From assembly GCA_021613375.1 (NCBI GenBank), contig CM038711.1, positions 14,408,576-14,472,575 of the forward strand: a stretch of 64,000 nt of DNA, in the 5' to 3' direction. Under the pieces are notes generated by a model. The model was given only the letters and a program-made list of their open reading frames with translations, did not search any database and was not told the DNA's origin. This DNA comes from Megaleporinus macrocephalus. Its lineage: Eukaryota > Chordata > Actinopteri > Characiformes > Anostomidae. Shown here one piece after another: positions 12,501 to 26,145 of this stretch. Every line of letters starts with the position of its first letter. The stretch's first letter is position 1. Both the position numbers and the translations under genes were made by a program.

Positions 12501-12896
12501 TACTATTTTAATTACGTCCAATCTACACCCCTTCATCCATACTCCACTTAATCTTAAACATTCAGAACCTCTCAATATCTCATACTACAGCATTTTACTG
12601 AGGTTCTGGGAGAAAGTTTCTACAATGCTAGCTCACACATAGATAGTGTTCAAATACAGATGCACTTAAAATTTAGTAATACTGAATGTAGCTGTACAAA
12701 TTGTTAGTCACTCTGTCAACCACAATTTTAGTGTGTGTTACGCTAGTATGTGTGTACCAGTCATAGTAGTGTTGCTGGGGTTTTAGGGTAAAGAAATATA
12801 TTCCAACAAAAATGCCCAGTCAACAGTGGCCCTGTGGACAAAAACTGACCACTGATGACTAAAGAATACCTAAAATTATCTGTAGACTCTATTTTA

Positions 12897-13135
12897 TAGT
12901 CAAAAGTTAAGGACCACACTTTCATTCAGGTCATTCAGTAAAAACACTAATTAAGCAAGTAAAACAATAATTAATATGGAAAACATATTAAACAAAAAAA
13001 CTACACAGCTGATTGAACAGCTAAACATAATACATTAATATTTAGCATGGCCACCCTTTGCTAGTAAGACAGATTTTATCCTGTCTTTAAAGACTTTCTT
13101 TTAATTTCTCAATGAAATATATAAGTCCCTTCCTG
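12897..13135. mobile_element. Tc1/mariner-type MITE remnant
   Basis: It opens with TAGTCAAAAGTTAAGGACCA, close to the CAGTCAAAAGTTTGGACA-type ends of fish Tc1-like elements. It contains ATTTAGCATGGCCACCCTTT, another word I know from such repeats. It is degraded, with no paired terminus. Confidence 0.45.
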
Positions 13136-14949
13136 TGTTTCATATTCAAAATAATTATTTAATTATAAAATAATAGAATTAATTTCTCCATTACTCATTT
13201 TAGAGAAACATTCAGTTTGGGTAGTTGTAAATGTTAGTATCTCTTTGAAAGGGGACATACAATTAACAATGCACTTAATGCATTTGATTATCTGATAACT
13301 GCAGACAATAATGCAATCAATAAGTTCACAAGCACTTAAGTAATCAGAAAAATAAGAAAACTTGATTTCTGCTACAAAAGTGTTTTGTTGCCATCTTACA
13401 CAACATCTTGCTGTTTTAAATGCTGCCTGCTTATTTCTGGTGACATAGTTTTCGTACATGAGAAATCTGAGTGAGAGTATACATGCACTGATAAACTCTA
13501 TTAATAAGCAAAAACCCAGCTCTCTTTATCAGGTTTCATAATCTGATTTCTGGACCTTAATCCATTCTAGGAACGCGGAGTATGCTGTTTACTTGTTTCA
13601 CTTGTGAATAATCAGATAACTGCAGAAATCCGGTTATAAGCGGATTATTACTTATAATATGTTGGGAGGACACAGCTGTAACTTATTTCTTGATGGAAGA
13701 GTTAAAGTGGCAGTACGTGCACCAATTAAATATTCATGTGATTTTATTTGACTTGATTTTGTGTTCAGTGTTCAAGTTTTTTATGTAAGTAGTCTTTTCT
13801 CTTCTGTCCGTTCCAACTGAAAAACTTAATGTTCTGACCCATATTGTGTATACAATATTTTTGCAATATCTCTCACCCAGCATGTCCCTGGTGGTCTACA
13901 ATTATTTTATATAGGGCTAAATGAAAAATGATTATACATTTTTTTCTCTCTTTCCTAAGCAGCCAACCTACACAGCAGCCTACTGGTAATTTCTCTGATC
14001 ATCCCGATGGCCAGTCCATCCTTGCCTAAATGGTAGATGTTCAGTTATAGGTACAAGGTCGCTGTCCCCAAAAAACTGCTAACTTTGTGTCTTTTTCGGT
14101 GTAATAAATGTGTGATTGCATTTGTTTTTGTACATTAAGATTTCTTAAAAAAAACAACAACAAAGTTTTACAATTTGGAAATTAAAGTGAAAGCATAGGT
14201 CTTACTTTGTAATGAAGGTAACACCGTAAAGGGTCTTTTTGCACTTTAGTATGGATGAGAAGACAAGTCTCACCTAAATTTAGCTAGCGCAGCAAATTTA
14301 GAGGCGCAGCAAACATTTTTGTACAGGTAAAGAGAGGGAGAGAGCAAAGGGAGAGTGATAGAGGACCCATGAGTACAGTGCTTGTGCGTATCCTGTCCAT
14401 TTGCAGTGGCTCTAGGAGTTCGATATCTAAACTCTCTCTGTATTATTTATGTTCCGCACTGCATGCATAATAAATCCCTTAGTGCAGCGCTTGCTTCATG
14501 GCTGTCTCCGGCTCTACTCTTTACTCTACTGTACAGCTGTCATCACCATAACCTCCTCTACCACAGGCTGAATAGCTAGACGACAATTATCTCACCTTTA
14601 AAATATAGAAGCCTCTTAAAATCTGGCCAAGAAAACACAGTGTAGTTCTGCTATTAAAAAGAGCTGTTAAGCCAAATAACAGGGAGATCCATTTTAGATA
14701 AACTTATAGGGGATATATGTCTAAAACATTTCTAAAATAATTATATTACACTTTGTAGCTTCACTAGAATATATATCAAGAATGATAATGAGAGCTGTGA
14801 TTGATCCTAAATTTACTTAAAAAGCAGCACCAGCACAGCATTGACAATAGGGTTATAATAAAATGAATACTGTTGATCAAATCTCAAGGCATAAATCTTA
14901 ACGCTGACAAGAAACTATGATGAATAGATATTTCCACAAATGCCTTATA

Positions 14950-15380
14950 AGATCGTTTTTCCATCAATGACCAGATCTTGTGATGTGGTCCACAGCTGCC
15001 ATGAAGGTCCTTATTATCTCTTGGGAGGAGGGGATACCAACAGCACATGAGTTCAAGAGGCTCAAGTACTCTGAACCAGCATCAGAGTGCAATGAGGCTG
15101 GATGGAGCGCAACCATCACCCAGCAGAAGCTGGATACAGGAGCTTGACTGGAGCAAGTCTACAGAGAGTCATTAAAGATCTGTCAGAAAAGGTTCAGAAG
15201 TCAAGCTACTGGTTGTGGCTACGGGAAAAGAACCGTTTCCAGAGCAACACCCAATAAGAGTAGTTGCAGGGGGTGGTGAAGAGATCCTCAAACAAGAAGG
15301 GGGCGAGGAGACCCCCGAAATGGGCAGGGGGGCGAAACATCAGTGAATGGTGGCTCTTGTTGATGACTCTGCAGCTCACT
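14950..15380 (+). pseudogene. Non-LTR retrotransposon (LINE) ORF fragment, frameshifted
   Basis: Plus-strand translation from about 14974 gives VLIISWEEGIPTAHEFKRLK, then a YSEPASECNEAGW segment. After a stop and frame change, VIKDLSEKVQKSSYWLWLR follows at about 15155-15240. Order and spacing match the C-terminal part of non-LTR retrotransposon ORFs often seen in fish (WE-x-R...E-x-KRxKY...C...GW... then AIKxxSExAExASxWLW). No RT catalytic motif is present. It is an old truncated copy without a clear 3' tail. Confidence 0.65.
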
Positions 15381-17220
15381 CAGTGTACACAAGTAAGATG
15401 TGAAACAGAGAGAACACCATCTGTACAACAAACAACTTGGTTGGCTTTATGAAATATAACAAATGAAACACCTACAAATAACTTCAGGCATCTAGTTGAA
15501 AATAGCTTAAACTAAAGTATTATGACATTATTAATATTATGTAATATTTTATTATAATAAGAAAACTTATTGAAGGGGTTGAACGACTTATATTTATGCT
15601 TTGTGTTCTGTCAAAGAATTTATCTCTAGCTTGTACAAACAGGTCCAAGTCCAAATTACCCTTGATCTGAAACACTGTCAGAAAGAAGTGCCAGTGTTGA
15701 TACCTAGAACCAAGGGAAAAAATTAAAATACAGCATTAAACACAGCATAAGTGCAATAGCTAGGAATACTTAGCCAGTGTTCATACATAGAAAGCTTCTA
15801 AAGATGGCAGGTATGTGATGAAAACCATGAATACTTTACAAGAACCAACTTTATAAAACTGTGATGATGTCAAACTCTACAGGTCAGTAGGCCTTTTCCA
15901 TGCCTTTTCCAACGAGCCCTGGATAGCATTGCTAGTCTTTAGGGAATTACAGAACCAGAATCACGCAAATTTGTATTATGCAGCCTAGGCATCCTTGCCA
16001 AGATGCTTGTCAGCAGCGGAAATCTAAATGTAGAGCATTGCAGCTCTTTGAAAGTATCTGATTTTACAGTATTACAGGGTTAGGGCCACTCTACTTCTTA
16101 TTGCAGTCTTCAGGAAACTAGAGATAGGGAGTACAGTGATTATTCCAATGAACCTTCTAACCTTCAGGAAACCAGTCAACACCAGAAACCTCAACTGTGT
16201 TCTCTGGGGTGGCCATGTTGTTAGTATTAATCACAAGTAATCAATGACAAGTTGATCAAGCTTAAAGAGATATTGCAAAACAGCAAAGTTGTGTCATAGT
16301 CAGTTATACACGTTTTATCCATCAGGGTAAAAACAATATAGATATTTGCTCAATGGTACAACTTGAAGGTAGCCTTGAAGGCATGTATTTGCATATTTTT
16401 ACCAGTATTTTTGAAAACAAAAAAAAAGGCAGCAAAATCTAGAATCAAGACAAGAAAAAAAGAGTCAACGCAAAAAAACATCTGCAATGAAATGCAATAC
16501 AATTATTTTGGATAATTAAAGGTACTGAAAACTCACACTTCAACCCCAGTGACAGTTTAATAATTATTTGTAGGGTGGACTTATGTCAGAAGGACATTAT
16601 TCTAAGTGCACAATGAACATCTGCATTTACAATATATTGGCTTGTAAATCAACATTTAAACACAAAAAATCAAAATAATTCCATCCTTCCATCATCCTCA
16701 GCTTTATCTGATCTCCGGGTTTCAATAACAATTTTAGAAAAATACTATGATAATGATAAATGTGACAATATGAGAATAGAATTAAAATACAATTTAATAA
16801 GATGAGTCTGTAACACAATCATGACTTCATTAGTTTAGAATGCTGACATTTGGAACAGTTAACTAAGAACTCAGGCACCCCTGCCCATCTTTAGTGTTAA
16901 TGATAAGGTTATGTGCTATGCACCATTTGGTACAATAAACGTATACAGGCAGAGATTTTCTGAAAGGGCAAAACAAAGAGACAAGAGCCTGTGACATTAA
17001 GAGCTGCAGTGCCAGACAGAGAGATTAAAAAAGAGCACTGCATTTGATTCAGGTTGTTAAATGCTGAACCAAAGCTGATCAATTTTTGCAATTAGCAGCT
17101 TTGTTAACTAAGCCCAGCTAAACAAAATGAGGTTTTGGGTGATCCCCCAATCTAAGCACTACAATGTGTGCCTGTGACCGCCTCTTCTCTAACCAATGTT
17201 CTGCCAAATAAAAAAACAAA

Positions 17221-17265
17221 TACACACACACACTACACACACACAAACACACACACACAAACACT
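17221..17265 (+). repeat. (CA)n-rich imperfect microsatellite
   Basis: CA repeats are broken by CACTACAC and AAACAC interruptions. The open frames overlapping it on both strands are simple-sequence artefacts. Confidence 0.85.
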
Positions 17266-19670
17266 CCTACGTGCCCATATGCTTGCCGACTTCTCCTCGA
17301 CACTTCCAGTCACTATTCACACTCGTCCTTGTTGAATTATTTACACCTATCTGTAGCACCGAGCCTTTTTCATGTAATACTCAGCCATGTTCAAAAGAAC
17401 ATTACAGCCTTGGACACTGTGAGATTTCTTTTTTAACCTGTAGAAGTCTCTGTTGTCACCAACAATATCAAACATATGTAGCTTCATCTGAATTATTTCT
17501 AGCTTAATGAATGCAGAGAGATTCTCTTAAAATTTGTAAATGAAAAAACAAACATCCTCACACAAACATCCTCAAAATTTGTGGCATATTGCTGTTATAT
17601 ATTGACATCAAAACAGAACAGAAAAATAAAATAATTACTTTCATATAATCACAATTAATTACATATTACTTATTTGCACAAATGTGAACTTAAAGATAGT
17701 TTAAAAGAATTAGCGTCACTGAGACAAAAACACACTGAACTATGATGTACTTTCACTGATGTGAGCCACTCTGTAAACCCAAAATGGTCAATAAAATAAT
17801 TTGTGATTACCAACAGAATTTAAAGAAATAACTTCTGATGTCAAAGATGTATCAAGTTGGCAAGATATCTACTGCTAGCCCTGGGCTGTCCTGTCATATA
17901 ATACCACTTTGCACCTGATAGTAATACACTGTGGCGTTGGCCAATCTGTCCAACCTATAAGGATGAAGAAGTAGCGGTGCCCTAACAGCAGATCCCAAAT
18001 CTTATCAATCATGATATAGGTTATGCTGTCGGTTAGATCATTTATAAAGTGGCAATACATTTGAAGTTTGAAGGTAAACTGTTTCTGGACTAGTAAAGAG
18101 TGAAGAGAGAGATGAAGCGTCTGTGCTTTGTGTTGTTTCTTACAACAACTTCCTGGTGATATGTTGCTCCCTTATTCTTTGGAGCATGAATCTTATAGGT
18201 TGCATCATCTCACAAATTGCTCCTTCAAAAATCAGCTGTTGAGTCAGGACAATGTCCTTGTCATATATCTTTATGTATCTGTATCTCTTTACATGCTCAA
18301 AAAGAAGGCTCAATGTTTAGGTCTCAAATGCAAAATGAACATTATACTGATGAAGATATGACGACAATAAATTACTCACCCTCAGAACACCCTCCTTCAC
18401 CCACAATTGACTTCCCTCATTGTATTTCATACCATCATCCGATTCATGTGCTCCAAAGTGCACAACTGATGTTACAAAATGTTTTTTTCCCCATTTGTAC
18501 CACAGATTCCATAATTTGCACAGTGTAGCTTTCAAATGCAGTATATTTTCTTATAGCTACTCAAGGGAACAGAATAGGCTTTTTTGGAAGTTATATGTTA
18601 TATGTACATGTTCTACAACTGTAGCCTTCAGTCACACGGTTTGTGGATTCCTGTTACAATGGGGCTTAACTGGAAACTGTGGCTTCCACATTGTTATTGC
18701 TTTTGTTAGACTGCTGCTTGTTGATTTATTTATCCATGGGTCTCCTGCAAGTACTGTCCAGTATGAGTAGAAGGTATCGAGGAGTTCTGTTTGAAAGAGA
18801 GGGCTACATTTCTTCTATCATAGCAGCATACAGTATGTATGCAACTGGGCTTTAGTCTGCACTACTATGAGAGGTAACTAGGCAAACACAAGTGGCTCTT
18901 GCATATTAAATCCAAATGGAAGTAATAAAACACTGCTTCATAGAGGTAATGCATATACTGCATCAGCGGAAGATCAGGGAAGCAAAGTAGTGATATGCAC
19001 GCTTGACACATATATAACCTTTATTGCTCATATACACAGATGCACTCCAGAAGTGATGGCTGTGTTGTGTCCATAAGACATTAAACCCTCTCTTGGCTTG
19101 GCAAGGTATTGTTCTTGGCTTCTGCATCTTGTGATTCTTTGCCACACATGTTGCTTTGCCAAAAACCTGCTTCACTGTGATATCTTCCTCTCACATTCTG
19201 GATACAAAACCAGCTGCATGCTGGGGAGTTGAATAATTGGTCTTATGTTGGGCAGAAGTAGGTCTTTGTGCTTATTGTACAGAGAGGATGGAGATATACT
19301 GTTCTTACAAAAAGCAATGAGCTTGCCTTATTTTCCAATAACATAACAAACGGCCCACAGGTGCTTTGCTGTCCTACGTCCTCTTACTGTTCCACTGTTA
19401 AAGGATAATGTTCTGCGATGAAAGCAAATTAAGCAGAGAGTAACAGATTTTCAGCATTCACATTGTATCACAATAACATAAATTACCGAAGCATGTAATA
19501 ATGAAGCATAGACTCAATGGGTTTCTTAAGTAACTTGTATGTTAGGCCATAACAGAAACTTCTCAATATGTTACAGATGTAAACAGTTCAGTCAACAGTG
19601 ATATTCCCAAATGTACAGAGATCACCATTTGTTCAGTTAAATGAATATAAATATAAATATATATATTTTT

Positions 19671-20060
19671 TACACCCTGTACAATTATTACAGCTTCCAT
19701 TATCTTCAGGAGAGTGGCTTTCCAAGTAGTTCCTTCCACACCTCCAAAGTTCAGTCTTAGAGGATTGTGAAGATTGTACTTTCTGCTGCCACAATCTAAG
19801 TAATCCCAAACACGTCCAATAAGGTTGCGGTCAGTACTTCGGGATGGTCAGCCCTTTGTTCTGAGAACACCAGCAGCTCCTTTGTTTGTTGTGCAGTTTT
19901 TCATCTTTATTTCTTTTTTTCTTTTTCTGCAAATTTCCTTTTTCATTTTAACAGTCATCTGGTGACAAAAGCAGCTCAGCTTTGTCTCAGTGGGGAAGCA
20001 AAATGGAATCTCAAAAGTTTCTTGTCAGCAAAAATGCAATAAAACTTGCTCAAACTCTAC
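19671..20060 (-). pseudogene. Tc1-like transposase remnant, C-terminal part
   Basis: On the minus strand, positions near 19840-19800 read a degraded DRNLIGRVWDYLDCGSRK, which resembles the Tc1 transposase motif SPDLNPIEnxWDxL, and the following sequence runs toward GGVEGTTW and KIMEAVI. It shares order and words with the copy at 29150-29640 (ATTACAGCTTCCAT; TTTGTTTGTTGTGC/TTTGTTTCTC). No complete ORF and no terminal repeats were found. Confidence 0.6.
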
Positions 20061-20526
20061 ATATACCAGAGGTATAGAAGGAGGACAAATGGGCCAGGGC
20101 TTTCCATCCCTCTGCTGAATCCTTCAAACAACACTTTTTTTTTCAAACATTTTTTTGCCTCCACAGAGAATACTTTTGGTCTTACTGTTTGTCTAAAAGT
20201 TAATACACTTTTGCTTCGCTATGTGCGAAACATGCTAAGGTGAAAGATGGCATGGCTGCTGTGTTACCTTTAAATCAGAAGCCAAAAGACAGTGTGGCAA
20301 TGCTTGAGTAACTTCTCATTTGCATTTTATTTTCAAAGCTACTCTTTCAAAGCTAGTAGGGAATTGGGAGGAAGAAGGTTTATTAGCGAAAGCGCCTTCC
20401 TCGGACATAGCGAAACATTAACGAGGGCCTCTCCTGCGAGTGAGAATTCCGTCGCCTGGGGCGCCCATTTTGTTGCCTCAGAAAAAAGTGCTTGAGTGGT
20501 TAATCAACCGTTTATTCCCTCTAAAG

Positions 20527-20704
20527 CAGCGGTGTCAAACTGCAGTCCTGCTGGACCGTGGCAGTGCGTAGCGTAGTGTTTTCCCAACATTACCACAGCT
20601 GATTCAACCCATCAGCTAATTATAAAGCCCTTCAGGTGTGTGAGAGGAAGGAAAACATCAAACGATGTAGCGCTGCAGCCTGCCAGGACCAAAGTTTAGA
20701 CCCT
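20527..20704. mobile_element. Small hAT-type MITE, 178 bp
   Basis: It starts CAGCGGTGTCAAACTGCAGT and ends GGACCAAAGTTTAGACCCT, which pair as imperfect inverted termini (CAGxGGTxxxAACTxxxGTCCTG). It is flanked by CTCTAAAG and TTCTAAAA, a decayed 8-bp target duplication sharing TCTAAA. It resembles a widespread fish hAT MITE that begins CAGGGGTGxCAAACT. Non-coding. Confidence 0.75.
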
Positions 20705-21094
20705 TTCTAAAAAAGTGCCAATAATTCTTATATGGGTTTGTGGTCGCCAGTACAATAGATATAAAAATACTTAGGCTCTAGTCGTATGTGCCAGAAGCAT
20801 GTAGGAGTTTGCACTGAGAGACACTGTTTAGGAAACATTTGACATCATTACCTGAGACCAATTTTAAAAACATCTGGAGTACCTACCAACCCACAACTGT
20901 TAAATACGACAACCCAGTCAGTGTTTTTTTGTGGGGTCAGAAAACTTGGAACTGTACAAGCCATTTGGGTTTGGCTCCCTTTCCTACGTCAAGTAGGTAC
21001 TAATACCACAGGAGAACAATACCACCCCCTATCTGATTAAATCCAACCACGCCTTTAGTACTACTTTCGTCAAGGTGCACCACTTTTTTACATT

Positions 21095-21345
21095 AAGGCA
21101 CCTCAGGCTCCCTGTCTAGCTTCTTGTTTAAATTTCCCAACACCCTTTTAATGCTGCAGCAGGTACACTAGGGGGCCTTGGGCTACCGGTCCAGTTTTGC
21201 ATTCAAATTTTTCCGTTCCACCTTACATAGTGCAGCAGTTCTGCAATTCTGGCACCTCAGACCATTTATCCAGCTTCTTGTTTGTATTTCTCCATTCCAC
21301 CTTAAATGGCGCAGTAGCATTCTGGTGCTCGAGGCAGGTGCTGGC
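21095..21345 (+). repeat. Degenerate tandem repeat, about 3 units of roughly 80-90 bp
   Basis: Three successive blocks carry the same order of words. Each has GGCACCTCAG or GGGCCTTGGG, then CTAGCTTCTTGTTT / CCAGTTTTGCATTC / CCAGCTTCTTGTTT, then a TTCCACCTTA-like word, and ends with (A/G)TGCAGCAG or GCGCAGTAG. This is a minisatellite-like array. The overlapping short open frames are artefacts. Confidence 0.65.
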
Positions 21346-22500
21346 AACTGCTGCATCATGTAAGGGGGGGAACGAGATAAACAACGAAGGAGCAATACCA
21401 ACTCTCTACGGCAAAACTAAAGACAAGAGGAATGAAAGTATTTAAAAAACAATTATGTTTCTTTGGCCTTTGAGCACTAGTTAACGAGATGTAATTTCCT
21501 AGAAAGTTCTTGCTGCAGGATCCACAATGACATTAGTCCTATTAGTTTGTCAGCTAAATGTCTGTGAGATGAACTTCATCTGATTAACATGGGAATAATG
21601 TGACAGTAAAATGAAATTATGTGTACTAGTGTTGGCATGCCAAATGGAGGAGGGTGGGGTGAGGAGCGCATCATTATCATTAAAAGGAACAGACACTTAA
21701 ACTGGCCGCTCTGAGCCGGGCTGGTTAGAAGATGAGAAGGTACCAAAGCACATACATTTCATTAAGACCCCAAGGAACCATGTTGAAAAGGGATGTATCA
21801 TGTCACCCTTTAATAATTCTGCTGGTTAAATACATTTCTTTATCAGTTTCTAACATAAAGATGGACGAAAGAGTGAATGTCATACATTAGGTGTAATGAC
21901 ATTCTATAAGAGTTAATATAGATTTAAAAAATTACCTTGTGCTTAAGTGACTATATGCTAAAATCCATTCAAATGTATTGCAGCGTCTACATTTCACTGT
22001 TTGACCACTTAAATGGGACATTATCATTAAACACATTTCTCTTTAAATGTAAAGATGGGATGCTTAAAAATACATTTATTGTATGTCAAGGAGAAAGATC
22101 AAACACAAACCCTGAAACTTAACAGGTACACAAACCACAAAAATATGCAAGTCAACAGTTTTAGGTTCATCAGCAACTGAGCAACCAAGAAGCACTTGGA
22201 ATACAATGCAGCACTACATGTCAGCATCTGTGTCATATATTTTGCATACTTAGGTAGGTAGATTTATAATAGCATGCTTGCATTTCTAATAATTTAAAGA
22301 GGAGGTCCATTGCAAACACAGGTGCACACAGACACCTGGAAACACAGGCTCTTTTATACTATATTTCACTGCCTTATAGGTTGACTGGGTAGTTAAGCAC
22401 TGCTGATGGATCACATATGCACGGTGTTACCCACCTGGTTTCTGCTGTACTGAAACAGTGGCTGGTGGTATTTGACAGCAGACAGTGAAGCTTTGGCCAG

Positions 22501-22601
22501 GTGTATGCAGATAAGTGACTAGGCGCAGCATAAAGTGTGTCTTAATGCGGTTGCAATATGTATGCGCATAAGCGAGTAAGCACAGTGTGAAATGTGTCTT
22601 A
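22501..22601 (+). repeat. Direct duplication, about 44-bp unit, period 57
   Basis: GTGTATGCAGATAAGTGACT (22501) recurs as ATGTATGCGCATAAGCGAGT (22558). Both continue through a CAG-rich word to a shared GTGTGTCTTA/ATGTGTCTTA end. Two units only. Confidence 0.7.
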
Positions 22602-25600
22602 CATTTCTTTATTTTAGTTAATTTTTTCCTTTAAAGTAGCATTCTTTAGGTTGTTACGTAGTCATTTTTACATGACCAATTTTCAACATCTCTTTCTCGC
22701 TTAAAATTAGGTTAGAAAAAGGTTGATTCTCTTTCTGTGCCTGTACGACTTTATAAAGAACTGAATTAACAGAATGAACTAAAAAAGCTCAGTTTCTGTT
22801 TGTGTAGATATTGTGTTGTAGCTAGCCCCACCCTATTCAGTCTGTAATACCACTTGCACCTTAACAGGCGAGTCACTGTGGTGTAGAGTCTGCCTTTAGT
22901 CCATACACGAGCGGATGAAGAAGAACCACATTTGAAAGCAAAAACAAACAAAATAACAAGTGCCAAAAATATCTGCATTATAATAAGCATTGGTGTTACT
23001 TTCCACTTTCCCTGTCAAATGCAATCATGGTTAACTTATTTTACTAGCATTGTTAACAGCTTAGCGTGTGAAGTTTCATATAAGGCAAAAGAAATCACAC
23101 CATGTATGTATGTAGAAAGCGGAAAAGACCTGATAAGGACCAGATGCTACCTCTGATCTGTCAGAATCTCACCCTCCACGGTGAGGCAGAAAATCCATAC
23201 AGGTTAGCTTGAACTAAGTTTGAAGTTAGCTGGCCGAGCAAGAAATGCTGCATCATAAGAAGGACCCCTAGAGAAGTTCTGAGAGTTAAAACAGTGTTAC
23301 TCTTTCAGCAACTCTTCCGAGGACTGATGCCCTTTGGAGCGGTTTTCTGACTGTGATTTGATGAAATATTACACTGTTACTGAGAGTTCTATAGGTTTTA
23401 ATTTGGCACAAACTCAGCTGTTCAGAAATACTAGTCATTAAAATATGTTTTCAGGCAGAATATGTCTTATGAGTGGATGAAACCTGGAGCAATCTGATCA
23501 GCAGTTTCAAACTTCCAAGAGTGGACAATGAAATTAAGCTCTGGCCTTCCAAGAGCTCTTCAAATTAGGGGTCGACAGATTATTAGAGCAATAATCAGAG
23601 CAGATCGGCATATGAACTGGCTCACTACAAGCACTTGGTATTATGAATGTGCATATACGTCACAACCCCGATAAAAAAGGAACTCCATGTCCCATTTGCA
23701 GCTTTACTTGATTGCTTGAAATGTGGATGAAGCATCAGCTTCAAACAACCAGTACTTCTGTAGTCTGTCTCCATGTCCTGACCGGAGTAGAAAAGCGGAC
23801 CATGTGTTAAGTCAATCCAATAAAAAGTGCTTTCTGGTGTTTGTGAGAGACAGAATAAAGCAGTTTAGGGTCCCTAAGCAGTATTATACCGTTAGGCACT
23901 TGAGCACAGGATGTTTGTTAAGGGAACTGCAACTGATAAATACCTTCACTCAGAATGTCCTACAGCATCATAATCAAACATGCATCTTCAAAAGACATTC
24001 AGTGGCTGATGGGTAAGCTTTCCTGCAGCTTCATGAGGACTATTTTTGTCTTATCTGGCCTTTTGTCTTATCCCACCTTATAGCCAGCTGACTCTGGTGC
24101 TTTCTGGTAACATAGCTTTAACACAGAGAGAGGGTCTTGCCTAGGCAGTGCCTGGATGCTGTGATGCAACTTCCATTTCCATACATTCGACCCAACAGCA
24201 CTCACTGTGACTTCCAAACACTTAGCCCCTTCCATGTTCTTGTGGATGTCTATAACTTTCATTTTAACTTTATTTGGTAATCATTTTCACAGCTTTCCTT
24301 CAGATTCAAACTCTGAATGGCACTTGAATTTTTCTTCCTTAAGGATTCAGCCAAATGTGTCTTGGGGTATTATCTTTCATTTGAGTAAACTAGGCGCTTC
24401 ACCTGCACAGGCATTGAATACTTAGGAAAATAGCATTTTTTTCAGTTAGTTATTCTTTACAAAACCAATATTAATATTTAAACTCAATAAGGTTATAACA
24501 CGGCACAAAATGTCAAAGTGTTATTTGTAATCCAGTTAAATCTCATTACTTTTAAGGGGGTTCAAGATTTTTGCAATAGACATCAAGTTAACAATCATAT
24601 ACCTTCATTGTTATTGCTTTTTACAATATATTGACAATTTTTACTGCATGAGTGCTCAGATGGTTACTGTAATATATTTAATTTTTCTATGTATGTGGTT
24701 AATATAGGTCTTACACAGTTTTAATATAGCCTTTCTGGCTTGCACCCATATAATGAAAAGGCATGGCTCTGTTCCTCATTGTGTGCTGTCAATGACTTTT
24801 ATTACATATTTAGTTTTAATGTAAGTTAAGGGTAATTTCTTTACCCTACAAACATCAAGTATTCGGTAAATTGATATCTGCACCAAAGATTGGTTATTGG
24901 CATCGTTAATGTCAGTTGACCGCTACCCTTCAATTAAAATATACACAGATTGTAAAGAGTGAACCAGTACATCTGTGTTGAGCAGCTGAACATCTCGATG
25001 CCAGGCAGATATTTACAGTTCATAATGTGAGAGGAAAAAAATCTGACATGTTCTTTTTTGATATGTTCAAGTAGGTGGGAAGAAAAAGGTAAAAGTATGG
25101 TGTAGAGCACACACACTTGTTTTTCAGAAAATATCCTCCTGTCCAATTCTCCTTTATGAAGCTGCTTTTTCCATCTTTCATCATCTGAAAAGAGCAGTCA
25201 ATGCCCTCACTACTGTTTATTAGCAACCGCGTAACCTGCCCAATGTCGGTGGACGAAGGCGTTGAGGCTTAAAATCCTATCGATTGAATGTGAGCGTAAA
25301 GAAAGAGCTGTGTAAGGAATAGTTTGTCTGCAGAGCTCTGCTTGCTTGGCAGAAGCTGCTTGTAGGCGCAGCATGAGCCGGTGGTGAGTGGTTTATGATT
25401 TAGCAGCTTGATAATGTCAGAGGAATCAGTCATCTGAGAGACGCGCCGCAAGCCGTCACTCCCGTGGTAAGCACCGTGGCTATCCTCGGCATGGGCACAT
25501 TACATCTCGATGACAACATGAAGACTGAGAGGAACATTGAGAGGACATGTCTCCCTGACAGCACCTTTGTCCTTGCCATGGATTGGGATGGCTGCATGAT

Positions 25601-25921
25601 ACAGACAAAATACCAATAACCAATTACAGCACTGCGGTTGGCGATGTGGCACGTCCAATAAGGAAACACGAGAGCTGTGAAGACAATGCAGTTAACCAAC
25701 ACTGCAAGTCAACATTTACCCAATTCATTTGTGTAATTTCATCTCTGAAACTTCTCTTAAACTGGATCTGGGTCTTCATTAAGGTCAAAGAGATACATCA
25801 GTATGGTTTAGAACACATACTGGGAACTATAAAAAAGAACGAAACTGCTTAGACAGCCATATTGGACAACTTTACTCATTCACCGCTTATCATTCAAGGT
25901 AAGAAAGCAGAAAACACTCTG

Positions 25922-26145
25922 GACAGGCTGCCAGTCCATTGCATGGCAGACACAAAGACATACACATTCATACACACACATACACTCACTCCAGGGGGCA
26001 ATTTAGCACCTCCAGTTCACCTGACTGCATGTGTAAGAGGAAACTGGAGCACATGCAAACCCCACACAGAAAGGACCCTAGTCGCCCAAGGGAATCAAAT
26101 CCAGGCCCCTCTTGCTGTGAGGCGACATACATCTGGGGTTCAAGA
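25922..26145 (+). repeat. Teleost dispersed repeat copy 1 (class unassigned)
   Basis: Consecutive words GCCAGTCCATTGCATGGCAG, GGGGGCAATTTAGCACCTCC, GTTCACCTGACTGCATG, CATGCAAACCCCACACAG and CTTGCTGTGAGGCGAC belong to a repeat I remember as very common in fish genomes. The copy at 31313-31518 shares the order. A CA/TACA-rich stretch lies near its start. No protein coding is visible, and I cannot name the superfamily with certainty. Confidence 0.6.

Noticed and set aside
13270..13665. Two similar words (ATCTGATAACTGCAG / ATCAGATAACTGCAG) with ATCCGGTTATAAGCGGAT
   Set aside because: This suggests a degraded fish DNA element, but no termini or target duplication could be placed.
14380..14560. 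Possible solo LTR (GCATAATAAATCCCTTAGTG near a promoter-like stretch)
   Set aside because: No TG...CA paired ends, primer-binding site or duplicate copy was found.
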